NCBI GenBank assembly: GCA_938008435.1
Contig: CALLKK010000012.1
Span: 62,001 to 126,000, forward strand
Length of the DNA: 64,000 nucleotides
DNA from: an uncultured Steroidobacter sp.
GTDB taxonomy: Bacteria; Pseudomonadota; Gammaproteobacteria; Steroidobacterales; Steroidobacteraceae
Direction of reading: 5' to 3'
Position 1 is the stretch's first letter. Each line of letters starts with the position of its first letter. Of this stretch, positions 1 through 8,375 are shown piece after piece. The translations under genes and the position numbers were made by a program. Below the pieces are notes generated by a model. The model had not been told where the DNA came from and did not search any database. It saw only the letters and a program-made list of their open reading frames with translations.

Positions 1-614
1 TCGATGTGGCGCATGTCGAAGACATCGAGGCGCTGATCGTGCACGAAGCGTTTCTCGCCGGCGTCGACGCTGCGCACGCCGATCTCGCGAATCCAGGACG
101 GTTCGATCGCTGGGACGTGACCGGCAAGTCCGATCAGCTCTTCAGGGCCGAAGCCGCAGAGACACGCGACCGGCATCCCATGCACATTACCCGTCGGCGA
201 CAGCTCGCTCGTGTTGAAGTCTGCATGCGCATCGAGCCACAGCACGCGCAGCTTCTTGTTCGTGGCGCGGCAATGCCGGGCGACCGCGCTGATCGAGCCG
301 ATGCTGAGACTGTGATCGCCGCCGAGCAGGATCGGCAGGCGCTCGTCGGAAAGCTCGGCATAGACCGCATCGTGGACGAGACGATTCCACGCGGTGACTT
401 CGGCGAGATGACGGTATCCGTCGCGGCGCGCACGTTCGGGATTGGGCGGTCCGCTCAAATTGCCGCGATCGACGACCGTCAGTCCGCGGCTTTGTAACGC
501 GCGCTGCAAACCGGCGACGCGCAATGCTTCCGGCCCCATCGAGGCGCCGCGATCGTTGGCGCCGACATCGGTCGGTGCGCCGATCAAGCTCACCGTTCGT
601 TCGAAGAGCCTCAT
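1..614 (-). CDS. rocF: Arginase, C-terminal part beyond window
   Basis: Hydrolyses L-arginine to ornithine and urea using a dinuclear manganese centre. The ATG is at 614 and the frame stays open to the left edge, so about 204 N-terminal residues are present. They begin MRLFERTVSLIGAPTDVGA and carry the ureohydrolase metal motifs GGDHSLS (about residues 97-103) and DAHADFN (about 127-133). The family is about 300 residues long, so the last third, with the third metal motif, lies outside. It lies 23 bases downstream of ornithine cyclodeaminase on the same strand, which supports arginase over agmatinase because the neighbour consumes ornithine. Confidence 0.9.
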   Translation of the reverse strand, partial: MRLFERTVSLIGAPTDVGANDRGASMGPEALRVAGLQRALQSRGLTVVDRGNLSGPPNPERARRDGYRHLAEVTAWNRLVHDAVYAELSDERLPILLGGDHSLSIGSISAVARHCRATNKKLRVLWLDAHADFNTSELSPTGNVHGMPVACLCGFGPEELIGLAGHVPAIEPSWIREIGVRSVDAGEKRFVHDQRLDVFDMRHI

Positions 615-637
615 GACGGTTCCCCTCCGGCTGGCCT

Positions 638-1705
638 TTAGACGGCACGCGCGCCAGCGCGCAACGACGGTGCTTTGGCGACGAGGTCGCCGAACAGATC
701 CTTCGGGTCGCCAAGAGCCGGAATCAGATCGAGCTCGCTCTGCGCACCGCCCACTTCGCGGTTCAGTCGTTCGAGGTACTTGAGCGCCGAGAAATCCTCG
801 AGCGCAAAGCCGACGGAATCGAAGATCGTCACTTGCGCGTCGTGTTCGCGCGCACGGGTGCGGCCTGCGACGAGGTCGCTGAACTCGATCACCGGAATGC
901 TTGCATCGAGCTGCTGGATTTCGCCTTCGATGCGCGATTGCGGCTCGAACTCGACGACGATGCGCGCGTCGGGGCGTGTGAGGATGACCGGGTGCAGCTC
1001 GGTCTTGCCGGGACAATCGCCGCCGACGGCATTCAAATGCATGCCCGCCTCGATCATCTCCGGCGTGAGCACGACGGCATTGCGTTTGTCGGCGGTCGCC
1101 GTGGTGACGATGTCCGCGCCTGCGACGGCCTCAGCAGTGGACTTGCACGGCGCGAACTCGAGATCGGCGAGCGCGAGCGCGTGCAGATTGCGCACGAGCT
1201 TGTCGGTGGCGCGCGGATCGGTGTCGTAGAGCCGCAGCTCGCGGATGCCGAGCATGCGATGGAACGCAAGCGCTTGGAACTCGGCCTGCGCGCCGTTGCC
1301 GATGAGTGCCATGACGCGGCTCGAGGGCCGCGCCATCCAACGCGCGGCGAGCGCAGACATCGCAGCGGTGCGCAGCGCCGTCGTGAAAGTGAGCTCGGCG
1401 ACGAGGCGCGGATAGCCGGTCGCGACATCCGCGAGCACGCCGAATGCCGTGACGGTCAACAGACCTGCGGCGGTGTTCTTCGGATGGCCGTTTACGTACT
1501 TGAACGTGTACTCGCGTCCGTCGCTGATCGGCATGAGCTCGATCACGCCGACGGGCGAGTGCGTCGCGTGCCGCGGCGATTTGCTGAACTCGTCCCAGCG
1601 GCGGTAATCCGCTTCGATCGCGTTGGCGAGCCCTTCGATGAACGCCGCAGGACCGACGCGGCGGAGGATCTCTTTGACCCGTTCGATGCCGATGTACTGG
1701 ACCAT
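638..1705 (-). CDS. ocd: Ornithine cyclodeaminase
   Basis: Converts L-ornithine directly to L-proline and ammonia with bound NAD+. The 355-residue product matches the Pseudomonas-type enzyme along its length. It shows VGVIELMPISD near the N-terminus, the KYVNGHP substrate-site segment, the GNGAQAEFQ dinucleotide-binding loop, HLNAVGGDCPGKTEL, and a C-terminal DPKDLF. I chose the ATG at 1705 because homologues begin close to it; an in-frame TTG at 1720 would add five residues, and neither has a clear ribosome-binding site. It forms a likely operon with the arginase downstream and is divergent from an Lrp/AsnC regulator at 1858, the usual position for a dedicated amino-acid-sensing regulator. 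Confidence 0.93.
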   Translation of the reverse strand: MVQYIGIERVKEILRRVGPAAFIEGLANAIEADYRRWDEFSKSPRHATHSPVGVIELMPISDGREYTFKYVNGHPKNTAAGLLTVTAFGVLADVATGYPRLVAELTFTTALRTAAMSALAARWMARPSSRVMALIGNGAQAEFQALAFHRMLGIRELRLYDTDPRATDKLVRNLHALALADLEFAPCKSTAEAVAGADIVTTATADKRNAVVLTPEMIEAGMHLNAVGGDCPGKTELHPVILTRPDARIVVEFEPQSRIEGEIQQLDASIPVIEFSDLVAGRTRAREHDAQVTIFDSVGFALEDFSALKYLERLNREVGGAQSELDLIPALGDPKDLFGDLVAKAPSLRAGARAV

Positions 1706-1857
1706 GAGCGTATCTGCCAAAGTGCCGGAAAGAAGCGCTCAGTGTTGGTCCGTGCGCAGTCAATGAACAGGCACGAAGCGTCCAAGATGCGCAAGCCCCT
1801 TGTGCAAACTGCTAGCCGGCGGTGGCAGAATGACAGCCTGCTTGCACGGGGTCTGCC

Positions 1858-2280
1858 ATGGACGATCTCGACCGACAATTGCTCGCGCTCCTGCGCGACA
1901 ACGCTCGTGCCTCCGTGGCTGCGCTTGCGAAGCAGCTGGGCGTCTCGCGCGGCACCGTGCAGAACCGCATGGCGCGTCTGGAAGAGCAGGGGATCGTGCT
2001 CGGCTACACCGTGCGCTTGAGGCCGCAGGGCGAGACGCGCGGCATCCGCGCCGTGATGACGATTGCGGTGGAGGGCAACCGCACGCAAGCGGTGTTGCGC
2101 GCGTTGCGCGGCGATCCGGCGGTCACTGCACTGCATACGACCAACGGCCGCTGGGACTTCGTGGCCGAATTGCACGCCGAAGACCTGCAAGAGTTCGACA
2201 GGATCATCTCGCGCATCAGCTTGCTCGAGGGCGTCTCCCAGTCCGAGACGAACATCCTGCTCACCACATATAAAGAGTGA
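1858..2280 (+). CDS. Lrp/AsnC family transcriptional regulator
   Basis: A 140-residue feast/famine regulator. Residues 1-60 form the winged helix-turn-helix (MDDLDRQLLALLRDNARAS, then LAKQLGVSRGTVQNRMARLEEQGIV), and the rest is the RAM/AsnC ligand-binding domain that oligomerises the protein. It is divergently transcribed from the ocd-arginase pair across a 152-base gap. That arrangement predicts that it controls the pair in response to arginine or ornithine; this is inference from position. No operator can be named from one sequence. Confidence 0.85.
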   Translation: MDDLDRQLLALLRDNARASVAALAKQLGVSRGTVQNRMARLEEQGIVLGYTVRLRPQGETRGIRAVMTIAVEGNRTQAVLRALRGDPAVTALHTTNGRWDFVAELHAEDLQEFDRIISRISLLEGVSQSETNILLTTYKE

Positions 2281-2342
2281 GCAGTAACGAAATGAGAGGG
2301 CCTCGCCAGCCCGCGCGGCTCGACCGAAGGGCCGATTCAGGG

Positions 2343-2366
2343 AAAGGCGCATGCGCTCGCGCCTTT
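2343..2366. terminator. Hairpin after the Lrp gene
   Basis: Perfect 8-base arms AAAGGCGC and GCGCCTTT around an 8-base loop, 63 bases after the regulator stop codon. The A-rich and T-rich ends give it a terminator-like look on both strands, but there is no long U-tract. Confidence 0.4.
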
Positions 2367-2539
2367 GATCTCTCCACACTGTGATCCCGATCGCACGTTC
2401 GCCGTCGGTTCGCTCTTTCAGCCGAAGGCTGCATCCCGTCGCCGCGAGTGAGAACTCGGTTGTTGAGCCGGGCCGGTGGTTTTACATAGTCTTACGCCGG
2501 GTTGGGGTTTCATCTTTGGTTTCTCGCACTACGAATCTC

Positions 2540-4693
2540 ATGCGTTGGCTGGTCAGCACTCTCGCTCTCTCGCTCCTGTGGCTCGCGGGTCACGAAGCGG
2601 CGTATGCGGATGTGGACTCGCCGTTCGTTCGTCCTGCCGAGCTCGAACCCGATATCGCCTTCTGGCGGCGCGTGTACACGGAGGTCACGACGCGCGGCGG
2701 CTTGATTCACGACGCGTCGAATCTCGCCGTCGTCTACGAAGTGCTCGAATTTCCGGAAGACCTGCCGCCGCGGCAGCGCGCCAAGCGCATCGAAGACGCG
2801 AAGAAGAAGTACGTGCGCATCCTCGAGCGTCTCGCGCAAGGCGCCGAAGATCTGAGCCGTGAAGAGCAGCGGGTGAAGAACCTATGGCCGAAGAACACGC
2901 GGCGCGCGCGCTTCGAGCAGGCAGCCGAAGAGATGCGCTTTCAGCTCGGCCAAGCCGATCGTTTCCGCGAGGGCCTGATCCGTTCGGGCGCCTGGCGCGA
3001 TCACATCGAAAAGACGTTCACGAGCATGGGGCTGCCGCGCGAGCTCGCCGCGCTGCCTCATGTCGAGTCGTCCTTCAATCCTTATGCGTATTCGAAGGTC
3101 GGCGCCGCTGGCATGTGGCAGTTCATGCGCAGCACCGGGCGGCGATTCCTGCGCATCGATGCGGTCGTCGACGAGCGGCTCGATCCGTACCGTTCGACCG
3201 AAGCGGCGGCGCGTTTTCTCGAACAGAACTACATCGTGCTCGGCTCGTGGCCGCTCGCGTTGACGGCCTACAACCACGGTCCCGGCGGCATGCGCCGTGC
3301 GCAAGAGACGCTTGGGACGAGCGACATCGTCACGATCGTCAGACAGTACAAGAGCCGCACCTTCGGTTTCGCCTCGCGCAATTTCTACGTCGCCTTCCTG
3401 GCCGCGCTCGAGATCGACGCCAATCCCGAGAAGTTCTTCGGACCGATCAAGCGCGATCCGCCGGATACCAGCATCACGCTCACGATGCCGGCGCACGTGC
3501 CCGCGCGCAGCGTCGCCGACGCGCTCGGTCTCGATCGCGAGGAGCTGCGCTTGTTGAATCCGGCATTGCTGCCGCCCGTGTGGAACGGTGCAAGGCCGAT
3601 CCCACGCGGCTTCGAGCTACGCGTTCCCTCGCGTATCGACGTCGCGCAAGCGCTCGCCAAGATCGAAAGCCTGCGTGCGCCGGTGCAGCTCGCCGAAAGT
3701 CTGCACCGCGTCGCTCGCGGCGAGACGCTTTCGACAATCGCCGCGCAGTACGGCGTGAGCGTGCGCGCGCTCGCCGAGCTCAACGGCCTCGAGCGGCCTT
3801 ATCTCATTCGTGTCGGACAAGTGCTGGCGCTGCCCACGAAGACCGGCGCCGCACCGGCGGCCGTGGCCGCACGTACGCAGCAGGCGCCCGAGCGTCCGCG
3901 CGCCGTGCCGCCCACGGGCGTCGTCGGCGCGCAGGACAGCTACGTCGTACGTCGCGGCGACACCTTGTCCAAGATCGCAGCGCGTTACGGCTTGAGCGAA
4001 GAGAAGCTCATGGAGCTCAACAACATCCGCAACCGCAACTTCATCTACGAAGGTCAGGTATTGGCGCTCGCGGATTCGGCGCGCGCTGCACCGCCCGTCG
4101 AAGCGACGGTTGCCGTGGACAATGCCGTGACCGTACAGTCGTCCGCGCCGCTCATCGCGGCCGAAGCGGCCGAGCCCACCACGGAGCGCGAAGCCGAAGA
4201 AATGGGACCCGCGCTCGTGCCCGGCACGCATGCGGCGGTCTCGGCCGACCCGAGCGATTATTCGGTGCATCCTGACGGCACGATCCGCGTCCAAGCGGCC
4301 GAGACGCTCGGCCATTACGCGGAGTGGCTCGGGCTGCGGGCAAGCCATTTGAGACAGATCAACAAGATGTCGTATGCCACGCCGGTCGTGATCGGCCGCT
4401 CGCTCAAGCTCGATTTCTCGAAGGTCTCGCGCGATGAGTTCGAGGCAAAGCGCATCGAGTACCACCGGCAGCTGCAGGAAGCGTTCTTCGCGCGCTACCG
4501 GATCAAAGGCAACGAGCTGCACATCGTGCGTCCCGGCGAATCGATCTGGGTGCTCGCCCAGCAGCGCTACAACATTCCCATCTGGCTGCTGCGCCAGTAC
4601 AACCCGGACGTCGATTTCGGCAGCGTCCGTCCGGGCACCAAGCTCATCATCCCGATCGTCGAGCCGATCGCAGCGGCGGAGGCGGCTGCCTGA
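2540..4693 (+). CDS. mltD: Membrane-bound lytic murein transglycosylase D with LysM repeats
   Basis: Cleaves peptidoglycan glycan strands to 1,6-anhydromuramoyl products in the periplasm. From the ATG at 2540 the product has 717 residues. A hydrophobic export signal (MRWLVSTLALSLLWLAGHEA) is followed by the SLT catalytic domain, with HVESSFNPYAYS containing the catalytic Glu (about residue 176), then GAAGMWQFM and TAYNHGPGG. The C-terminal half holds two clear LysM modules (RGETLSTIAAQYGVS, RGDTLSKIAARYG), a degenerate third (about 625-680) and a fourth (PGESIWVLAQQRYN). This is clearly longer than the E. coli enzyme (about 450 residues, two LysM). An upstream extension to 2381 is possible but would put the signal peptide inside the protein. 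Its TGA overlaps the next start by one base. Confidence 0.93.
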   Translation: MRWLVSTLALSLLWLAGHEAAYADVDSPFVRPAELEPDIAFWRRVYTEVTTRGGLIHDASNLAVVYEVLEFPEDLPPRQRAKRIEDAKKKYVRILERLAQGAEDLSREEQRVKNLWPKNTRRARFEQAAEEMRFQLGQADRFREGLIRSGAWRDHIEKTFTSMGLPRELAALPHVESSFNPYAYSKVGAAGMWQFMRSTGRRFLRIDAVVDERLDPYRSTEAAARFLEQNYIVLGSWPLALTAYNHGPGGMRRAQETLGTSDIVTIVRQYKSRTFGFASRNFYVAFLAALEIDANPEKFFGPIKRDPPDTSITLTMPAHVPARSVADALGLDREELRLLNPALLPPVWNGARPIPRGFELRVPSRIDVAQALAKIESLRAPVQLAESLHRVARGETLSTIAAQYGVSVRALAELNGLERPYLIRVGQVLALPTKTGAAPAAVAARTQQAPERPRAVPPTGVVGAQDSYVVRRGDTLSKIAARYGLSEEKLMELNNIRNRNFIYEGQVLALADSARAAPPVEATVAVDNAVTVQSSAPLIAAEAAEPTTEREAEEMGPALVPGTHAAVSADPSDYSVHPDGTIRVQAAETLGHYAEWLGLRASHLRQINKMSYATPVVIGRSLKLDFSKVSRDEFEAKRIEYHRQLQEAFFARYRIKGNELHIVRPGESIWVLAQQRYNIPIWLLRQYNPDVDFGSVRPGTKLIIPIVEPIAAAEAAA

Positions 4694-5061
4694 TGCGCGC
4701 CGGCGCGTTCCTGTTGGCGATCGCGCTCGCCGGGTGTGCGACCGGGCAGACCTACGAGGGTGCCCGGCGCGCGCCGGATGAGGTGGCGCGGATCAGCGGC
4801 GATTTGCGCGTGACCGCGGCACCGGTCACAGTGATCCTGCGCAAAGTCGACGATTATCAGCTCGGCTGGAGCGAGAGCTCGGTCGATGTCCTGCCCGGCG
4901 AGCACAAGCTGCTCGTCGATTGTCGGATTGCGGAGACAGCGAGCGTGACGCGGCACGTCGTGCAGGCCGAGGTGTACGCCGGCGAGCATTACCGCCTCGT
5001 GGCACAGACCGGTCCCGGCGTGCGCGATTGCGCGAGCGTCACGCTCGAGCTCATCGATTGA
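4693..5061 (+). CDS. Small predicted lipoprotein
   Basis: 122 residues with a textbook lipobox: MRAGAFLLAIALAGC, with Cys15 as the lipidation site. Gly16 is absent and the mature protein starts CATGQ. The mature part is a small beta-rich domain (VTVILRKVDDYQLGW, LPGEHKLLVDCRI, HYRLVAQTG) resembling the short PEGA-like or DUF-type domains of envelope lipoproteins. I do not recognise a named family. The start codon overlaps the mltD stop codon, so it is translationally coupled to the transglycosylase and probably acts in the same envelope process. Confidence 0.75.
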   Translation: MRAGAFLLAIALAGCATGQTYEGARRAPDEVARISGDLRVTAAPVTVILRKVDDYQLGWSESSVDVLPGEHKLLVDCRIAETASVTRHVVQAEVYAGEHYRLVAQTGPGVRDCASVTLELID

Positions 5062-5130
5062 AGGCTGTGCTCGATGCGATGCCGCCGTGCGCAGTATCTT
5101 CTGCCGCACGAGCCCGGCATCGAAGCACGT

Positions 5131-5136
5131 TATAAT
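5131..5136 (+). promoter_or_regulatory. Perfect -10 box (TATAAT) before the L,D-transpeptidase
   Basis: A consensus TATAAT lies 11 bases upstream of the ATG at 5148. No convincing -35 hexamer is found 16-18 bases upstream. If used, transcription would start around 5143, leaving a leader of only about 5 bases before that ATG or 11 before the ATG at 5154. Confidence 0.4.
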
Positions 5137-5147
5137 TGCCGACAGCA

Positions 5148-5699
5148 ATGACTATGCTGCTGCCCAGATTCGTTCTTGCGTTCAGCGCCCTGACAGGGGC
5201 GGCACTTGCCTTCGCCGATGCGAACCTGCCGTCGTCGGCGTTGATCTCGGCATCGAATACCGAAGCGGCGCTGCCGATGGCGGACAGCGTCCTGGTGCGC
5301 AAGTCCGAGCGTCGTCTGTATCTCATGCGGCAGGGCGAGGTCCTGCGCTCGTACAACATCCGGCTCGGCTTGCGGCCGGAGGGCCATAAACAACACGAAG
5401 GCGATTATCGTACGCCCGAGGGCAAGTACCGTCTGACCCGGCGCAATCCGAACAGCGAGTATTTCCTGTCCATTCTGATCGACTACCCCAATGCGCAGGA
5501 CGTCGAGCGGGCTCGCCGCATGGGCTTGAATCCGGGCGGCGCCATCATGATCCACGGCGAGCCGAACGTTCCGCGTAAGCCGCGCGAGTATTACGCCAAC
5601 GTCGATTGGACCGAAGGTTGTATCGCGGTGTCGAACTCCGACATGGTGGAGATCTGGCTGATGACGCCGCCGAATACGCCCATCGAGATCGCTCCGTGA
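5148..5699 (+). CDS. L,D-transpeptidase (YkuD/ErfK family)
   Basis: Periplasmic enzyme that forms or breaks L,D-peptide bonds in peptidoglycan or attaches proteins to it. 183 residues from the ATG at 5148. Alternatives are TTG 5136, which lies in the -10 box, and ATG 5154. A signal peptide (MLLPRFVLAFSALTGAALAFA) precedes the YkuD domain: RKSERRLYLMRQGEV, then PEGKYRL, MIHGEPN (active-site His) and DWTEGCIAVSN with the catalytic Cys. The closest shape is the YafK-type DWTxGC subgroup. The stop overlaps the GTG start of ppnN by four bases. Confidence 0.9.
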   Translation: MTMLLPRFVLAFSALTGAALAFADANLPSSALISASNTEAALPMADSVLVRKSERRLYLMRQGEVLRSYNIRLGLRPEGHKQHEGDYRTPEGKYRLTRRNPNSEYFLSILIDYPNAQDVERARRMGLNPGGAIMIHGEPNVPRKPREYYANVDWTEGCIAVSNSDMVEIWLMTPPNTPIEIAP

Positions 5700-7108
5700 G
5701 CGAGAAACACACCTCCGCCTCCGTCACGCAGATCGACGGAGACAGCGATACGTTCGTCGACGCGCAGGTCTCGCCGCTCGGCAGCCTCGAGAACCTGTCG
5801 CAGCGCGAAGTCCAGCAGCTGCTCGACTCCGGCAAGGGCGGTGTCTACGACCTGTTCCGCCGTTGCGCGCTCGCAGTGCTTTCCTCGGGGCTCGAATCCG
5901 ACGACGTTCGTTCGATTTTCGAGCGCTATGCGGATTTCGAGATCCGCTTCGGGCGTCAGCCGTGGGGCATCAGGCTCGAGCTCAGGAACGCGCCGCCGAG
6001 CGCGTTCGTCGACGGGCAGATGATCCGCGGCATCAAGGAGCACCTGTTCGCCGCGCTGCGCGACATCATCTATATCCACGACGCCATCCTCGGCACACAG
6101 CGTTTCGATCTCAAGGATCCGAGCAGCATCACGAACGCCGTCTATCACATCCTGCGCAATGCGCGGGTGCTCGATTACAAGGGACGGCCGAATCTCGTGG
6201 TGTGCTGGGGTGGACACTCGATCAGCTCGACCGAGTACGACTACACGAAGCGCGTCGGTTACGAGCTCGGGTTGCGGGGGTTGAACGTCTGCACCGGCTG
6301 CGGCCCCGGCGCCATGAAAGGTCCGATGAAGGGTGCCACGATCGGCCACGCCAAGCAGCGCATTCGCGACGGGCGTTATATCGGCATCACCGAGCCCGGC
6401 ATCATCGCGGCCGAGCCGCCGAACGCGATCGTCAATCAACTGGTGATCATGCCGGACATCGAGAAGCGTCTCGAAGCGTTCGTGCGCTGCGCGCATGGGA
6501 TCGTCGTCTTCCCGGGCGGTGCCGGCACGGCCGAGGAAATCCTCTATCTGCTCGGCATCCTGCTCGATCCGGAGAATGCCGAGCAGCCGTTCCCGGTCGT
6601 CTTCACCGGTCCGCCGACCTCCGCCGAGTATTTCGAGCAGATCGATCGATTCATCGGCGCGACGCTCGGGGCCGCAGCGCAGCGCCGCTACAAGATCGTG
6701 ATCGGCGATCCGGCGCAGGCGGCGCGCGAGATTGCACGCGGCATCGATGCCGTGCGCGAGTTCCGGCGCGCCCGCAGCGATTCGTACAACTTCAACTGGC
6801 TGCTCAAGATCCCCGGCGATTTTCAGCAGCCGTTCGAGCCCACGCACGACGCGATGGCGCGACTCGAGCTGCGCCGCGATCTCGATCCGCACCTCATGGC
6901 GGTCAATCTGCGGCGCGCGTTCTCGGGGATCGTGGCCGGCAATGTCAAGGAGCAGGGGATTCAGGCGATCGAGCGCCACGGACCGTTCGAGCTGCGCGGC
7001 GACAAGGAGATCATGCGCCTGCTCGATGAGCTGCTGACTTCTTTCGTGCAGCAGCGGCGCATGAAGCTCGCCGGCGAGTACCGGCCCTGCTATCGGCTGG
7101 TCTCATGA
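5696..7108 (+). CDS. ppnN: Pyrimidine/purine nucleotide 5'-monophosphate nucleosidase (LOG family)
   Basis: Splits nucleoside monophosphates into base and ribose 5-phosphate. The E. coli homologue PpnN (YgdH) binds (p)ppGpp and adjusts purine metabolism in stress. The 470-residue product matches PpnN end to end: SPLGSLENLSQ at the N-terminus, VVCWGGHSI, NICTGCGPGAMKGPMKGA-type segment, the LOG motif FPGGAGTAEE, and near the C-terminus RRAFSGIVAGNVKEQGI. Start is the GTG at 5696, overlapping the preceding TGA (GTGA), which places the conserved PLGSLE segment at the expected distance. A four-base ATGA overlap links it to the next gene. Confidence 0.93.
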   Translation: MSEKHTSASVTQIDGDSDTFVDAQVSPLGSLENLSQREVQQLLDSGKGGVYDLFRRCALAVLSSGLESDDVRSIFERYADFEIRFGRQPWGIRLELRNAPPSAFVDGQMIRGIKEHLFAALRDIIYIHDAILGTQRFDLKDPSSITNAVYHILRNARVLDYKGRPNLVVCWGGHSISSTEYDYTKRVGYELGLRGLNVCTGCGPGAMKGPMKGATIGHAKQRIRDGRYIGITEPGIIAAEPPNAIVNQLVIMPDIEKRLEAFVRCAHGIVVFPGGAGTAEEILYLLGILLDPENAEQPFPVVFTGPPTSAEYFEQIDRFIGATLGAAAQRRYKIVIGDPAQAAREIARGIDAVREFRRARSDSYNFNWLLKIPGDFQQPFEPTHDAMARLELRRDLDPHLMAVNLRRAFSGIVAGNVKEQGIQAIERHGPFELRGDKEIMRLLDELLTSFVQQRRMKLAGEYRPCYRLVS

Positions 7109-7806
7109 GCAAGCTGACGATCCGATATCGCTTCACGCTGCCCGATTCCTCCGAACGCATCTTTACGTTGGAGATGGATCGCGACACGGCGGAGCTCAAA
7201 CCGTCGACGCGTACGGATCTGCCGGCATGGACCGAGCTCGGTTTCAATCAATGTGCCGGCTGTCCGTTCGAAACGGCGCGCGTGGCGCGCTGCCCGGCGG
7301 CGGTGCACCTGGCCGGCGTGATCGACGGCTTCGAGGATCTGGTGTCGTACGACACGGTGCGCGTGACCGTCGACAGCGAGGAGCGCTCCGTGACGGCGAC
7401 CCTGTCCGCCCAGCAGGCCTTGGCGTCGCTCATGGGACTCGTCATGGCATCGAGCGGCTGTCCGCGCACGGCGGTGTTCCGGCCCATGGCGCGATTTCAT
7501 CTACCGTTTTCGAACGAAGCAGAAACCGCCTATCGCGTGGCGTCGATGTATCTCGTCGCGCAGCACTTTGCCGACCGAGACGGGGCTGCCGCCGACGTCA
7601 AGCTCGAGCGCTTCGAGAGCGTTTATCGGGGAGTGCACGCGGTCAATCGCGGCATCGCGCAGCGGCTGCGGGCCGCGACGCGGCAGGATGCAATCGTCAA
7701 CGCGGTGGTCTTGCTCGATGTCTACAGCAGCTTGGTGCCCGCCGCGATTCACGATCTGCTCGAGGAGATCCGGCCCGCATTCAGCGCGCTCCTGCGCAAC
7801 GAGTGA
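7105..7806 (+). CDS. Conserved unknown protein with Cys clusters
   Basis: 233 residues, no signal peptide or membrane segment. The N-terminal 75 residues form a short beta domain (LTIRYRFTLPDSSERIFTLEMD) followed by a Cys cluster NQCAGCPFE with ARCPAAVHL, and another Cys at SSGCPRTAVF. The spacing C-x2-C-x(10)-C looks like a metal- or redox-active site. The C-terminal half is alpha-helical. I do not recognise a characterised family. Four-base overlap with ppnN implies translational coupling and perhaps a role tied to nucleotide or stress metabolism; that is inference only. Confidence 0.75.
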   Translation: MSKLTIRYRFTLPDSSERIFTLEMDRDTAELKPSTRTDLPAWTELGFNQCAGCPFETARVARCPAAVHLAGVIDGFEDLVSYDTVRVTVDSEERSVTATLSAQQALASLMGLVMASSGCPRTAVFRPMARFHLPFSNEAETAYRVASMYLVAQHFADRDGAAADVKLERFESVYRGVHAVNRGIAQRLRAATRQDAIVNAVVLLDVYSSLVPAAIHDLLEEIRPAFSALLRNE

Positions 7807-7860
7807 CCGGACCAGGACGCACGTCGACGGCGCGGCGGACGGCACCGTCGCACTAGCAGG

Positions 7861-8100
7861 TCACTTCTTGTCTTTGGGGTCCTTGTCCCAGCTGTGTCGG
7901 ACCTTGTCCGTCCAGCTCTTGTAGCTGGCCCAGCTATAGAGCGAGCGAGTGATTGCTGCGTGACGCGAGCTGGTGGGGCGACGATCGAGCCAGTTGCGCT
8001 GCGAGTCGCGCTCGCCCGCGCGGACGATGCTCTTGGCCTCACCGGCCCAGGCGCGGTGACGTCCGGTCGCCGTCATTTCATCCGGTTTGTGCTCTGACAT
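7861..8100 (-). CDS. Small unknown basic protein, 79 residues
   Basis: Begins MSEHKPDEMTATGRHRAW and is rich in Arg, Lys, Ser and Trp with a very charged tail (SWDKDPKDKK). ATG at 8100 is preceded by CACACAGGAGA, a strong Shine-Dalgarno region ten bases away, so translation is credible although no family is recognised. It is convergent with the Cys-cluster gene. Its 18-base leader is nearly identical to that of the HU gene at 15.76 kb. Predicted soluble and disordered. Confidence 0.6.
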   Translation of the reverse strand: MSEHKPDEMTATGRHRAWAGEAKSIVRAGERDSQRNWLDRRPTSSRHAAITRSLYSWASYKSWTDKVRHSWDKDPKDKK

Positions 8101-8375
8101 GATCGTGCTCTCCTGTGTGAGCGACGGTATCGACCGAGCACATGCGGGAGTGAGGAACTGGATCACATGCGCTGAACGGCGTCGCGTAAGTGCGACAGCC
8201 ATCGCAATTGCGCGACATCTACATGCGCCTCGCGCGCGATGGCAGACGGCGAGATGCGCGGATTTAACAGGCGATTATTGCTTATCGCGCATGCAACGCA
8301 GGCGTTGCGCGCCGCGCTGGGAACCGAGCGAGGGGCGTGTGTGTTTTCTCGCGCGCTTGGGTAAAGCGCGACCGA

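Noticed and set aside
2293..2385. 30-codon frame in the gap before mltD
   Set aside because: No ribosome-binding site, no homologue-like features; overlaps the hairpin at 2343.
4693..5061. Small lipoprotein as an OmpA- or Rcs-type named family
   Set aside because: Only the signal and a short beta domain are visible; no diagnostic motif.
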